In this document: positions 1 through 8,167 of the stretch, one piece after another
Layout: each line of letters opens with the position of its first letter
Position numbering within the stretch: position 1 is the first letter of the stretch
Assembly (NCBI RefSeq): GCF_000620805.1
Contig: NZ_KK211187.1
Location: 1,722,398 to 1,786,397, forward strand
Length of the DNA stretch: 64,000 nucleotides
Direction of reading: 5' to 3'
DNA from: Exiguobacterium undae DSM 14481
GTDB taxonomy: Bacteria > Bacillota > Bacilli > Exiguobacteriales > Exiguobacteriaceae
The notes under the pieces: model-generated
Told to the model about the DNA's origin: nothing
The model's database searches: none
The model's input: only the letters and a program-made list of their open reading frames with translations
Translations under genes and position numbers: made by a program

Positions 1-480
1 GATCCAATCCTCGACGTGCATGACAGGCGTGGTTTCAGGATCCGTCAAATACTCAAAGGCTTTTAAGACGAGCGGCGAGGCGTTATCCGGATTGACCTGT
101 TCTTGACTGACCCAGGACGAGCCGGTGGAATCCTGTCCGTCAAATTTGTCAGGTACCGTGCGTTCACCGGAAGTTTGGATGATTTTATAAAAGACACCAA
201 TGTGATGGAGATGCGACGCATGGTGCCAATCGGAATGAACGACGAACTCGAATGTCCCGAGTGCACGTTTCTGAAGAACCGTCAGTCCGGTCTCTTCCTG
301 AAACTCACGATCCAGCGCTTCCGGTACGGTCTCAAAGTCTTCCAAGCTGCCGCCCGGCAGATCAAACCGGTTCGTGTACGGTCCCCCTTTTTTGTGAATG
401 ACAAGTAATTTTCCTTCATTGAAATATAATCCATATGTACCGAATGCACGGTGAAAGGTTTGTTGCTGGCTGATGATCAA
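1..480 (-). CDS. Nudix hydrolase, 3' end cut off by the window
   Basis: At least 160 codons run off the left edge without a stop. Residues about 40-62 form a complete Nudix box: G-x5-E-x7-R-E-F-x-E-E-T-G-L. The protein should therefore bind Mg2+ and hydrolyse a nucleoside-diphosphate-linked substrate, which cannot be named from sequence. The only initiator after the upstream in-frame stop is TTG at 480. It sits just 3 nt after AGGAG, so the start is provisional. It lies 16 bp downstream of the PhzF stop and probably shares its transcript. The opposite strand is open over part of the gene, but only the minus frame carries a family motif. Confidence 0.85.
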   Translation of the reverse strand, partial: MIISQQQTFHRAFGTYGLYFNEGKLLVIHKKGGPYTNRFDLPGGSLEDFETVPEALDREFQEETGLTVLQKRALGTFEFVVHSDWHHASHLHHIGVFYKIIQTSGERTVPDKFDGQDSTGSSWVSQEQVNPDNASPLVLKAFEYLTDPETTPVMHVEDWI

Positions 481-496
481 TCACTCCTGTCTATTT

Positions 497-1384
497 TTAA
501 ATATCAAGTATCAGGGATCCGGTTTTGACACACGTTCCGGTAATCATGACTTCCCAGTCTTGATTTTGTCGATTTGCCGTGACTTCAACTAAACCGTCCC
601 GCCCGATTTCCTGTCCCTGTTCTATATAGATGGTTCGCTTTCCATCAGAAAGCGGATCGATGTACGTCACATGATACGCTCCCATGACACCACTCGCCGT
701 CCCGGTCACCGGATCTTCTTGCGTTCCGGATTGTGTGGCAGAAAAATGCCTTCCGTGCATGTCTGCTTCAGGCATATAGGTTTCAAGACAAATCGGATGA
801 ATGGATGCTTCCGGAATTTGCGTTAAGACAGAAGCAAACCGTTTATTGTGAGGTTGCATGCCAAGGAAATCTTCTAACCGTTTGATTGGGATAAGCAACG
901 TCCAGTTTCCCGTACTCCCGTACATGACCGGAAAGCGTTCATCCAGATGTTGATGCTGCAAGCCGATGCTCTCAAGAACAGGTGCGAGATCGCCATCAAA
1001 TCGTAGAAATCGTGCTTTCTCCTGTCGCATCCGGACTTGAGTTCCTTTCCTCGTTCGCACCGTCTCGATCGTTAAGTGACCGACTTTCGTCTCGATCACC
1101 TGCCCAAGTTCGACAGAAGGCTCACGTTCTTGAAGTGCTGTCCATGCCGCGATTGTGCCATGTCCGCAGAGATTCATCTCCGCTTCTGGTGAAAAATAGC
1201 GTAACCGAGGGATAGGATGATTCAACTGACATACAAACGTCGTTTCGGTAAAACCAGTTTGTGCCGCAATACTTTGCATTTGTGCTGCGGATAATGTATC
1301 CCCGTTCAAAACAACACCAGCAGGATTACCTTTTCCAGGCGTCATCGTAAAAACATCGTAATGCAAGACCTCTACTCTTTTCAT
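497..1384 (-). CDS. PhzF family isomerase/epimerase-like protein
   Basis: The 295-residue protein has the PhzF fold signatures: GNPAGVVL near residue 19, a catalytic-type glutamate in the ETTFV segment, RYFSPEAEMNLCGHGT near residue 65, and EDPVTGTASG in the C-terminal half. The length is normal for the family. PhzF of Pseudomonas isomerises a phenazine precursor, but no other phenazine gene is present here. It is better read as a family member of unknown substrate, like E. coli YddE. The ATG is preceded by GAGGTGAGTGA. It lies between the amine oxidase and the Nudix gene, all minus strand and closely spaced, suggesting one operon. Confidence 0.9.
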   Translation of the reverse strand: MKRVEVLHYDVFTMTPGKGNPAGVVLNGDTLSAAQMQSIAAQTGFTETTFVCQLNHPIPRLRYFSPEAEMNLCGHGTIAAWTALQEREPSVELGQVIETKVGHLTIETVRTRKGTQVRMRQEKARFLRFDGDLAPVLESIGLQHQHLDERFPVMYGSTGNWTLLIPIKRLEDFLGMQPHNKRFASVLTQIPEASIHPICLETYMPEADMHGRHFSATQSGTQEDPVTGTASGVMGAYHVTYIDPLSDGKRTIYIEQGQEIGRDGLVEVTANRQNQDWEVMITGTCVKTGSLILDI

Positions 1385-1407
1385 TCACTCACCTCATCAC
1401 GTTGTTT

Positions 1408-2478
1408 TCAATTAAATGCAACCAACCAACGTTCGACCGATTGTAACGCCCCTTCCAAATGCCCTCCGAACGCCGGATCACTTTCCGTTCCGAGCAGCGT
1501 CACCCCGTCGCGCCATGGCTCTTCTAGCTGAATCGGGCGATACGCCGGAAAATCTGTCAATGGTGCCGCGTCCGCAACGGTTGCTGTCTCCGGCTCAGCG
1601 GCCCAGTCCTGATACAACACAGCAATCGGATGCCGGGCGGCTTCTCCGAACAACACCGCCAACTGCTCGATGACCCGTTGTTTGATTTCTGTCTCTCCTA
1701 ATGCTGCGCGTTCCGTTGCCGTCAGACGGAAAAAACCAAATAATGCGCCGGGTCCCGTTTGCGGAGAAGCATCGTGTATTTCCTGCAAAATCCCTGACCA
1801 GCTGATCGCAAACCCGGACCGGTCCATCTGTTTCCAAAATGATGTTTTGTACACGACGACGATTTTAGCCTGTCCGGCCATCCAGGTCGGTGTCCCCTCC
1901 AACTGACGATGCACCTGTTCTGACAGTTCCGGACGCCAGGATACCTGTGCTGCAAGTCGTGGCGGAATTGTCACCAGAACATGATCAACCAGTTGGCGTA
2001 CACTTGTCCCGTCCTGCTCGAACGTCAGTTCGACCTGATCGTTTTTAGTCAGAGCGGTGACACGACTCAACAGTTGAACCGTTCCCGGTGCGAGTCGGCT
2101 TGCAATCGCTTCTGTCAGTCCTTGCATCCCCGTCACGAGACGATGGGAACGCACCGTTTGGTCCTCCGGCAACCGGTGTTCCTCGATTTGACGCGGTGTC
2201 CGCTCAAGCACCATCTTCCCGTTTGTTGACTGGACAAGCGTCGGGAGGCACAGTTCGTCCACCAACTGCGTCATCAGCCGTTCGGAGTCCGGCCAATACC
2301 AGGTCGGACCAACATCAAAAGCATAATCCCGTCCTGCCTCGTTCAACGTTTTGGTCAGCACCCGTCCACCAATCCGGTCCCGTGCCTCGAAGACCGAAAC
2401 GTTGTATCCTGCTTCTTGCAGACGCCAAGCGGCATACAGTCCGGTGATACCGGCACCAATAATGGCGATTCGTTGCAT
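1408..2478 (-). CDS. Flavin-dependent amine oxidase (NAD(P)/FAD oxidoreductase)
   Basis: The 356-residue protein opens with a dinucleotide-binding motif GAGITGLYAAWRL followed by an acidic residue (FEARDRIGGR), the standard FAD-binding start of monoamine oxidases and related amino-oxidases. A second conserved block near the C-terminus (LLGTESDPAFGGHLEGAL) matches the FAD-contacting end of that family. It is shorter than typical 430-500-residue monoamine oxidases but internally complete. It is the first gene of a minus-strand run with PhzF and Nudix; the gap to PhzF is 23 bp. AAGGGATGATCC precedes the ATG. The substrate is unknown. Confidence 0.85.
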   Translation of the reverse strand: MQRIAIIGAGITGLYAAWRLQEAGYNVSVFEARDRIGGRVLTKTLNEAGRDYAFDVGPTWYWPDSERLMTQLVDELCLPTLVQSTNGKMVLERTPRQIEEHRLPEDQTVRSHRLVTGMQGLTEAIASRLAPGTVQLLSRVTALTKNDQVELTFEQDGTSVRQLVDHVLVTIPPRLAAQVSWRPELSEQVHRQLEGTPTWMAGQAKIVVVYKTSFWKQMDRSGFAISWSGILQEIHDASPQTGPGALFGFFRLTATERAALGETEIKQRVIEQLAVLFGEAARHPIAVLYQDWAAEPETATVADAAPLTDFPAYRPIQLEEPWRDGVTLLGTESDPAFGGHLEGALQSVERWLVAFN

Positions 2479-2560
2479 GGATCATCCCTTCTTTCCAGTG
2501 TTTTCCTCCTTTAGTGTACCGAAAATCCTTCCGACCGACTATTCCTGAATACCGATGGAC

Positions 2561-2590
2561 AAAAAAACAGAGCGTCGCCTGGACGCTCTG
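2561..2590 (-). terminator. Rho-independent terminator of the small gene at 2602
   Basis: Read on the minus strand, a perfect 9-bp stem (CAGAGCGTC / GACGCTCTG, loop of 5) is followed by seven T. It lies just after the stop at 2602. Confidence 0.85.
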
Positions 2591-2601
2591 CCTCCTGCTT
2601 C

Positions 2602-2778
2602 TTAAGATGATTGCGCATGCTGCCAGTCGTCTTCATCAAAGACCGACTGGACCCATTCGATGGACACAAATAATGATCGGGCGATGGCATCGTCGGATTT
2701 CCCGAGTTTACGCAGCGTATGGACGATTCGAATCCTTCGCTCTAATTCACGCTCGTCAGGTAACAATTCCGGCATCAT
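2602..2778 (-). CDS. Small helical, HTH-like protein
   Basis: This 58-codon gene has a strong site, AGGAGG seven bases before ATG, and its own terminator. The product is charged and helical. An LRKLGKSDDAIARSLF then VSIEWVQSVF pattern resembles the short helix-turn-helix tail seen at the end of some PD-(D/E)XK/Rpn-type proteins. No full family is recognised. A second ATG immediately follows the first, so the protein may be one residue shorter. It may be a free-standing DNA- or protein-binding peptide. The roughly 200 bases between it and the gene at 2981 show no other gene. Confidence 0.7.
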   Translation of the reverse strand: MMPELLPDERELERRIRIVHTLRKLGKSDDAIARSLFVSIEWVQSVFDEDDWQHAQSS

Positions 2779-2980
2779 GTCGGCGCCTCCTTTCTCTCTT
2801 TAAGCCAACCATCATCGTTTTGTCTAGATTACCCGTTTATCGACTGAATATTCCGATAATTGAATAGTTCCGATGATTTTTGATAAATTGTCTAAAAAAA
2901 GTAACAGCATCTTCTCGACAAGGAACTCCGTCTCAGCTGTCGAACACCATATTATCCGGTCAAAAAAGGAGTGTTCCGAC

Positions 2981-3589
2981 ATGTCTGCCTCTTCTCTTCG
3001 TATCGTCCGATTAGGTTTTGGTCTGCTTGGTCTTTTGGCCGTCAGCTATCAGTTTTATGCCAGCACAAGTCGACCCGGTTTCAATCCGGTCAACTACTTC
3101 AGCTATTTTACGATTTTAAGTAACTTGTTTCTTGCACTGGTCTTACTGATCACCGCCAGTTCCAACAAGATGTTTCAACGCGCAACCAGTGTCCGTGGAG
3201 CTGCGGCTTTGTACATGACCATTACCGGCATCGTTTACTTCGTATTGCTGCGGGGTCTCGAAGAAAGTTTACAAACACCGATCCCCTGGGTGAACACGGT
3301 CCTTCATTACGTCATGCCGCTTGTTGGGTTACTTGACTGGCTGCTGGTTCGATCGACGGTTCGTCTTTCGCGAAACCAACTGGTCAGCTGGCTCCTCTTT
3401 CCACTCCTGTATCTGATCTACAGCTTGGTTCGAGGGAACTTGACCGGTTTCTATCCGTATCCGTTCCTCAATGTCTCAAAACAAGGACCGCTCATCGTGA
3501 CTGTCATCTGTCTCATAATCATGTTCGCTTTCATCATAGTCGGAAGCCTATTACGCTGGTTGAACAATCGCCGTCATTACGAAATATGA
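2981..3589 (+). CDS. Pr6Pr-type membrane protein
   Basis: The 202-residue protein has about six hydrophobic segments. It matches the Pr6Pr/FAR-17a-like pattern: an N-terminal 'NYFSYFTILSN' motif, a central 'VLHYVMPLVGLLDWLL' helix with conserved His and Asp, and 'GFYPYPFL' before the last helix. Function in this family is not established. The open frame extends upstream to 2873, but the start at 2981 is chosen because AAAAAAGGAG lies nine bases before it. It is a single-gene unit closed by a terminator at 3602. Confidence 0.85.
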   Translation: MSASSLRIVRLGFGLLGLLAVSYQFYASTSRPGFNPVNYFSYFTILSNLFLALVLLITASSNKMFQRATSVRGAAALYMTITGIVYFVLLRGLEESLQTPIPWVNTVLHYVMPLVGLLDWLLVRSTVRLSRNQLVSWLLFPLLYLIYSLVRGNLTGFYPYPFLNVSKQGPLIVTVICLIIMFAFIIVGSLLRWLNNRRHYEI

Positions 3590-3601
3590 TTCATATTTGA
3601 T

Positions 3602-3639
3602 AAAAGGGATGATCCGCTCTTCAGATCATCCCTTTTTTT
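3602..3639 (+). terminator. Rho-independent terminator after the Pr6Pr-type gene
   Basis: A 10-bp stem AGGGATGATC / GATCATCCCT with a 9-base loop is followed by a run of T. Confidence 0.85.
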
Positions 3640-3662
3640 GATCAAGCCAAATGTAAAATAAA

Positions 3663-3679
3663 CTTTACAAATTGTAAAG
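3663..3679. promoter_or_regulatory. 17-bp palindromic operator upstream of the XRE regulator
   Basis: CTTTACAA-A-TTGTAAAG is a perfect inverted repeat 44 bp before the XRE-type start. A TATAAT-like hexamer lies at 3699-3704, and a further TACAATT half-site lies between. The position suggests autoregulation by the downstream HTH protein; binding is inferred. Confidence 0.6.
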
Positions 3680-3722
3680 CAGACTATACAATTTACCTTA
3701 TAATGGATGAAGGAGGTCCGAA

Positions 3723-3932
3723 ATGAAACTGATCAACCGGGTCAAATCGTTGCGCAGCAGCAACGGATGGACACAGGAGCAGTTTGCTCAGATGATCGGA
3801 GTCACGCGCCAAACGATCATCTCACTGGAGAAAGGGAGTTACACCCCCTCATTACTACTCGCGATGCAAATTGCCCGTGTCTTCGAACGTCCTGTCGAAT
3901 CTATTTTTTACTTAGAGGAGGAATCGGAATGA
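3723..3932 (+). CDS. XRE/Cro-type transcriptional regulator, short form
   Basis: The 69-residue protein is almost only a helix-turn-helix domain: WTQEQFAQMIGVTRQTIISLEKG at about residues 17-39, then SLLLAMQIARVFERPVESIF. This is the YgzD/YozG type of short XRE regulator, usually paired with a membrane protein. AGGAGG precedes the ATG by about six bases. Its stop overlaps the start of the next gene (ATGA), so the two are translationally coupled. A perfect palindrome at 3663-3679 is the probable operator. Confidence 0.9.
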   Translation: MKLINRVKSLRSSNGWTQEQFAQMIGVTRQTIISLEKGSYTPSLLLAMQIARVFERPVESIFYLEEESE

Positions 3933-4405
3933 AACGTGTCATCATTCAATCGTGTTTAAATATTTGTATGTACTTTTTGGCTGCTTTTTTTATTAGCTCA
4001 ATCCATGATCAACTTCAACTTTTTCAAAATGATCCAGTAAGCGGAACGGGTTTTAACCTGACACTCGACCTTTCAATCATCCTTCCGATTTTATTAGTAG
4101 CAATCGGTTTGTCCATTACTGGATATTGGATGCGGACAGATAAAAAAACGTCTTTTTCCAAATGGTCGTCGTCGACTACCGAGTTTTCTGATCAAGATGA
4201 ACGTGAAGAGGTGATTACAGGAAAAGCAACACGTACATCCTATGTCACATTTTTAATTACGTTACCAGTTTTAATGATCAGTTTTTTGTTTTATGCTCCG
4301 CTGATGGCAACTTTTCCAAACTTCCCATTTTACGCCATTGCACTGGTCTTAACCGCCGGAACGCTCTCCTATATGACTGCTTGGGTGTACTACTATCAAA
4401 AGTGA
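3929..4405 (+). CDS. Membrane protein coupled to the XRE regulator
   Basis: The 158-residue protein has four likely transmembrane segments in two pairs: residues about 5-25, 45-70, 105-130 and 135-155. A charged cytoplasmic loop rich in Lys, Ser, Asp and Glu separates the pairs. No enzymatic motif is seen. The start overlaps the XRE stop as ATGA, with GAGGAGG just upstream. Pairs of this sort (short XRE plus 4-TM protein) are common in Bacillaceae, but their role is not settled. Its 3' end overlaps that of the convergent GNAT gene by 10 bp. Confidence 0.8.
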   Translation: MKRVIIQSCLNICMYFLAAFFISSIHDQLQLFQNDPVSGTGFNLTLDLSIILPILLVAIGLSITGYWMRTDKKTSFSKWSSSTTEFSDQDEREEVITGKATRTSYVTFLITLPVLMISFLFYAPLMATFPNFPFYAIALVLTAGTLSYMTAWVYYYQK

Positions 4406-4830
4406 CTTTCTTTCGTCAACTGCTTCACAAAAAAGTACTGTGTTTGACCTTCCGTCGGATGATCAGCCAGACGACCATATTCCTCAAACCCAAGCTTTTC
4501 ATAAAAGCCGGGTGCCTGAAAACTAAACGTATCGAGCAAAATCTTACTGCATGATTTTTCTTCCGCAAGCGATTCGATCTGTTCCATCAGCTGCTTTCCA
4601 ACACCCTCCGCCCGTTGTTCCGGGTCGACCCATAGGAAATGAACCTGCAGATGGTTCCAGACATAGCTTGCAGTCACACCACCAAGGAGTTCCTCGTCTT
4701 CGTCCCATGCCAAAAAGCAATAGTGTTCCGATTCCGTATAGAGTGCTGCCGGGACGTGCTGGCGGTTATATGTAATCAATTGTTCCCGGATCCACTGTCC
4801 GTCTTCCGTTGTGCCGATCGTGATTTCCAT
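4396..4830 (-). CDS. GNAT family N-acetyltransferase
   Basis: The 144-residue protein is a single GNAT domain. The acetyl-CoA-binding loop is in 'WVDPEQRAEGVGKQLMEQIE' (R-x-x-G-x-G/A type) near residues 71-90. The C-terminal 'FYEKLGFEEYG' strand-helix follows. The substrate is not predictable. AAAAGGGG lies upstream of the ATG. It ends tail-to-tail with, and overlapping, the membrane protein at 3929. Confidence 0.88.
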   Translation of the reverse strand: MEITIGTTEDGQWIREQLITYNRQHVPAALYTESEHYCFLAWDEDEELLGGVTASYVWNHLQVHFLWVDPEQRAEGVGKQLMEQIESLAEEKSCSKILLDTFSFQAPGFYEKLGFEEYGRLADHPTEGQTQYFFVKQLTKESHF

Positions 4831-4913
4831 CCATCAAAACCCCTTTTGAAATATTTTACAAATGTGTATCATCCTGTCATAATGATACCATTAATATTAA
4901 AGGAGCGAAAATC

Positions 4914-5450
4914 ATGCAGACGACCCACCGACCGTTTGATGCCGACACCTATCACGTACGCTGTGCCACCGTATCCGATGCAGCCGAACTGGCGCGGTTA
5001 CGTGTACAGCTCGATGCCGAGACCGAGCACTTTGATCGTTTTCCCGGCGAAGCAGTCCTCGATGAAGAAGCGTTTCGTACGATACTCACCGGTTCATCCA
5101 CTGTCCCTGATCGGATTCTCGTCGTCGAACGGTCTGGTCAACTCGTGGCCTACAGCCGGTGTACAGGCTTTTCGTTACGTCGTTTTGCCCATAAAGCAGA
5201 ATTCGGGATTGGTGTTCAAAAAGATCACTGGGGACAAGGCATCGGCAATCAGCTGCTGACGCAGACAATCGATTGGGTCAAGACTTCAGAGATCAAGAAA
5301 ATCCAACTGTCCGTCATCGAGACGAATCACGGGGCGATTCGGTTGTATCAACGGCATGGCTTTCAAGAAGAAGGTCGATTGCGGCATGACCGGTTGCTTC
5401 AAGACGGCTGCTACTATGATACCGTCTTGATGGGCTTACAATTGATCTAA
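4914..5450 (+). CDS. GNAT family N-acetyltransferase
   Basis: The 178-residue protein carries the GNAT core 'EFGIGVQKDHWGQGIGNQLLTQTIDW' pattern near residues 100-125 (Q-x-x-G-x-G loop). The acceptor-side 'VIETNHGAIRLYQRHGFQEEGRLRHD' type tail is characteristic of amino-sugar, peptide and RimJ-like acetylases. AAAGGAG precedes the ATG by about eight bases. It stands alone and ends at a bidirectional terminator shared with the convergent lipoprotein gene. Confidence 0.9.
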   Translation: MQTTHRPFDADTYHVRCATVSDAAELARLRVQLDAETEHFDRFPGEAVLDEEAFRTILTGSSTVPDRILVVERSGQLVAYSRCTGFSLRRFAHKAEFGIGVQKDHWGQGIGNQLLTQTIDWVKTSEIKKIQLSVIETNHGAIRLYQRHGFQEEGRLRHDRLLQDGCYYDTVLMGLQLI

Positions 5451-5478
5451 AAAAAGAGGTGCCGCGGCACCTCTTTTT
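5451..5478. terminator. Bidirectional terminator between GNAT and lipoprotein genes
   Basis: A perfect 13-bp stem (AAAAAGAGGTGCC / GGCACCTCTTTTT) with a 2-base loop serves both convergent genes. Confidence 0.9.
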
Positions 5479-5998
5479 ACTTCTTGAATTCTTTTTCCGT
5501 TCCGTCGGCGAACTCGATCTCGACTTCAAGTCGGGTCGCATCCTGAATATCAAACACCTTCTCGATTTCAGCAATCGCATCATCGTTTGACGTGTTGGCA
5601 TCGATGTTGAGTTCATCCAGTTTCGGATCAAGAATCTTCATCGCATCATTCCCTTGTGCACGTTCACCGTCCATTTGATAATCGGCTTCCGTTCCATCAT
5701 TGTCCCGGTCATAGCTGATGTCGACAAGATCCATCGTATCCGCATCATCTGCCTCAATCGACAAACTGACGAATCCGTAGTCTTTATCTGCATTATCCGT
5801 TACCGTATCTTGATCTTGTGTATTTGACGAATCATCATTCATCGTACTGTCATCATTCGTGGAGTTATCATCACTCATCGTGTTGTCATCCGTTGTTGTC
5901 GTTTCCTCGACCTTTTCCGTTTCTTGGTTGTCTGAATTGCCGCATCCTGCCGCAAACAAGGCAAGACCCAGAACCGGTACTAAATAGGTTTTCTTCAT
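5477..5998 (-). CDS. YusW-like secreted lipoprotein
   Basis: The 173-residue protein starts with a lipoprotein signal peptide ending in the lipobox LFAAGC (Cys19). A low-complexity linker of Asp, Asn, Ser and Thr follows at about residues 22-70. The C-terminal globular domain matches the YusW pattern: 'DYGFVSLSIEAD', 'ISYD' and 'LEVEFADGTEKEF'-like strands. It should be anchored to the outer face of the membrane. Function is unknown; the acidic linker could bind cations. The stop lies inside the shared terminator. Confidence 0.82.
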   Translation of the reverse strand: MKKTYLVPVLGLALFAAGCGNSDNQETEKVEETTTTDDNTMSDDNSTNDDSTMNDDSSNTQDQDTVTDNADKDYGFVSLSIEADDADTMDLVDISYDRDNDGTEADYQMDGERAQGNDAMKILDPKLDELNIDANTSNDDAIAEIEKVFDIQDATRLEVEIEFADGTEKEFKK

Positions 5999-6070
5999 TT
6001 AAAGACCCCCTTCTTTTTTTAATATCCCCACTTCAGGACTCGATGAATCAGACCAATGTGTTCTCATTCA

Positions 6071-6490
6071 TTACTTGACGATCAAAACCGGACTTTTGAC
6101 CCGTTTGGCAATCTTATGACTGACACTGCCAAGCACCATTTCTTGCAAACCGTTTAGTCCCCGACTGCCGATGATTGTTAAGTCGACCTGTTTCGTATTC
6201 GCATGGTCAACAATCACCGGACCCGGTTCACCGCGTAAAATCGTCACGTAATAGGAGACATCGGCTGCTTCGAGCCTTTCCTCGACCGGGGCGAGTTTTT
6301 TCCGCCGGGTGACTTCAATTCCTTCCGCCCCCTCCGCATGCAAGACATCTTCTTTGGCTTTCAAAAAATCAACGACGAAAACCACTTCAATCTTACTGTG
6401 CGCACTGAGGCGGGCAATCTTGATGGCTTCTTCTGTCGCACGGACCGAGTGTTCCGAACCGTCGACGGCTAATAAGATGTGTGGATACAT
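6071..6490 (-). CDS. Universal stress protein, UspA family
   Basis: The 139-residue protein has the Usp fold with 'ILLAVDGSEHSVRATEEAIK' at the N-terminus. The ATP-binding signature G-S-R-G-(9)-G-S lies near residue 115 and ends in 'SPVLIVK'. It therefore belongs to the ATP-binding subclass. ATG at 6490 is preferred over an upstream GTG because AGGAG is eight bases before it. It starts 17 bp after the SulP stop, so the two probably form one operon, as seen for several SulP-Usp pairs. Confidence 0.92.
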   Translation of the reverse strand: MYPHILLAVDGSEHSVRATEEAIKIARLSAHSKIEVVFVVDFLKAKEDVLHAEGAEGIEVTRRKKLAPVEERLEAADVSYYVTILRGEPGPVIVDHANTKQVDLTIIGSRGLNGLQEMVLGSVSHKIAKRVKSPVLIVK

Positions 6491-6507
6491 ATCAATCACT
6501 CCTGACC

Positions 6508-7971
6508 TTAATGGGTAGAAATCTTCGGCGTCGGATCGTTGTGAATCGCCAGACGATCGATTAACTTTTTACTCTCTGGATTTAAACCAACCATCTCGAC
6601 GTGGTTCTGATTCGCCAGCAAACGGATCATCACCTTATCAATGGCACCGACAGCGGAATCATCCCAAATCTGGGTTGAACCAAAATCAATCAGAATATCC
6701 TGTTCGTTCCGTTCATAGTCAAACGAGGCGATGAAATGATCGACGGATGCAAAGAATAATGGTCCTTTCACGGTATAGACGATTTTCCCCGACTCGAGAC
6801 GTTGTTTGACGTTAATCTTCGAGACTTTTGCGACAAAGAACAAGGCGCTTAAGATGACACCGGCGATGACACCAATCGAGAGATCGTGTGTCGCGACGAC
6901 GATGCTGACCGTTGCGAGCATGACAAATGCATCGGCTTTCGGGGCTTTTCGGATATACGTAAACGACGACCAGTCAAACGTTCCAATCGAGACCATGATC
7001 ATGATTCCGACGAGAACCGGCATCGGAATCTGAACGACCCAGTTGCCGAGGACGATGATCAAAAACATCAGGAACAATCCGGCAACCAGCGTTGATAAAC
7101 GACCGCGACCACCTGACTTGACATTGATGACCGATTGACCAATCATGGCACAGCCTGCCATCCCCCCGAAGAATCCGGTGATGAAGTTCGCAATCCCCTG
7201 CCCCCGGGCTTCCCTGTTTTTTTCGCTTTCCGTGCCGGTCATATCGTCAACGATCGTTGCCGTCAACAAAGACTCAAGCAAGCCGACGATGGCGAGCGCC
7301 AATGAATAGGGAAAGATGATTTGAAGCGTCTCGAAGTTGAGCGGGACGTTCGGTAAGAAAAATGACGGTAATGAACGTTGAATCGCCCCAAGATCGCCGA
7401 CCGTCCGTAAATCGAAGTTCAGGTAAATCGCCGCAATCGTCAGGACGACGATCGCAATGAGCGGTGCGGGAATCGTCTTAAAAAACCGGGGCAACAGATA
7501 GACGATGGCAAGCGTAATCGCGACGAACACATAGGTCATCGTTGAAATCCCGACAAAATGCGGGACTTGGGCCATGAAAATCAGAATCGCCAGTGCATTG
7601 ACGAAACCAATCATCACGGCACGCGGAATGAATTTCATGATTTTGGCGACTTTCAAGACCCCGAATACAATTTGAATGATTCCGGTTAAAATCGTTGCGG
7701 CAAGCAGATAATCAAGGCCGTGCTCTTTGACGAGCGGAACCATTAAGAGTGCCATCGCTCCGGTCGCTGCTGATATCATCCCCGGTCGTCCGCCGACGAA
7801 GGCAATGATGACGGCGATACAGAACGAGGCGTACAATCCGACCATTGGATCGACACCGGCGATGATCGAGAACGCAATCGCTTCCGGAATCAATGCAAGC
7901 GCCACGACAATCCCGGCTAAGATATCTCCTCTGACATTTGAGAACCATTGTTCTCGTAAACTCATTTTCAT
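6508..7971 (-). CDS. SulP family anion (sulfate/bicarbonate) transporter
   Basis: The 487-residue membrane protein has the SulP opening '[28 protein letters not shown]', 10-12 hydrophobic segments, and a C-terminal STAS domain ('[23 protein letters not shown]'). It should move an inorganic anion, possibly with Na+ or H+. It resembles the BicA/YchM branch, but substrate cannot be fixed. The open frame extends upstream; ATG at 7971 is chosen because GGTGG lies nine bases before it and the N-terminus then aligns with the family. The universal stress protein follows at 17 bp. Confidence 0.9.
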   Translation of the reverse strand: MKMSLREQWFSNVRGDILAGIVVALALIPEAIAFSIIAGVDPMVGLYASFCIAVIIAFVGGRPGMISAATGAMALLMVPLVKEHGLDYLLAATILTGIIQIVFGVLKVAKIMKFIPRAVMIGFVNALAILIFMAQVPHFVGISTMTYVFVAITLAIVYLLPRFFKTIPAPLIAIVVLTIAAIYLNFDLRTVGDLGAIQRSLPSFFLPNVPLNFETLQIIFPYSLALAIVGLLESLLTATIVDDMTGTESEKNREARGQGIANFITGFFGGMAGCAMIGQSVINVKSGGRGRLSTLVAGLFLMFLIIVLGNWVVQIPMPVLVGIMIMVSIGTFDWSSFTYIRKAPKADAFVMLATVSIVVATHDLSIGVIAGVILSALFFVAKVSKINVKQRLESGKIVYTVKGPLFFASVDHFIASFDYERNEQDILIDFGSTQIWDDSAVGAIDKVMIRLLANQNHVEMVGLNPESKKLIDRLAIHNDPTPKISTH

Positions 7972-8112
7972 TTTTTTCTTCCACCTTTCTGTTGAGAACT
8001 GTTCTTTTCTCAACATCCTGTCCTGTTTTGAATACCCACAGTCTAGCACCATTAGTTTCAAAAAGGAACAATTTTGGTCTTTTTATTTCAAAAAAATGTT
8101 TTAGCTCATACT

Positions 8113-8147
8113 AAAAAGGAGTTCATCCGAATCGATGAACTCCTTTT
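8113..8147 (-). terminator. Terminator at the end of the arsenic operon
   Basis: A 14-bp perfect stem (AAAAGGAGTTCATC / GATGAACTCCTTTT, loop of 6) ends in TTTTT on the minus strand. It lies 20 bp after the CoA-disulfide reductase stop. Confidence 0.88.
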
Positions 8148-8167
8148 GCGTACCTTATTGATTTACG

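Noticed and set aside
3723-4405. Toxin-antitoxin system
   Set aside because: The XRE protein and a 4-TM protein fit the common XRE-membrane pair; there is no toxin-like domain.
4639-5259. 206-codon frame overlapping two GNAT genes
   Set aside because: It crosses both GNAT genes and the gap between them, with a composition typical of out-of-frame reading.
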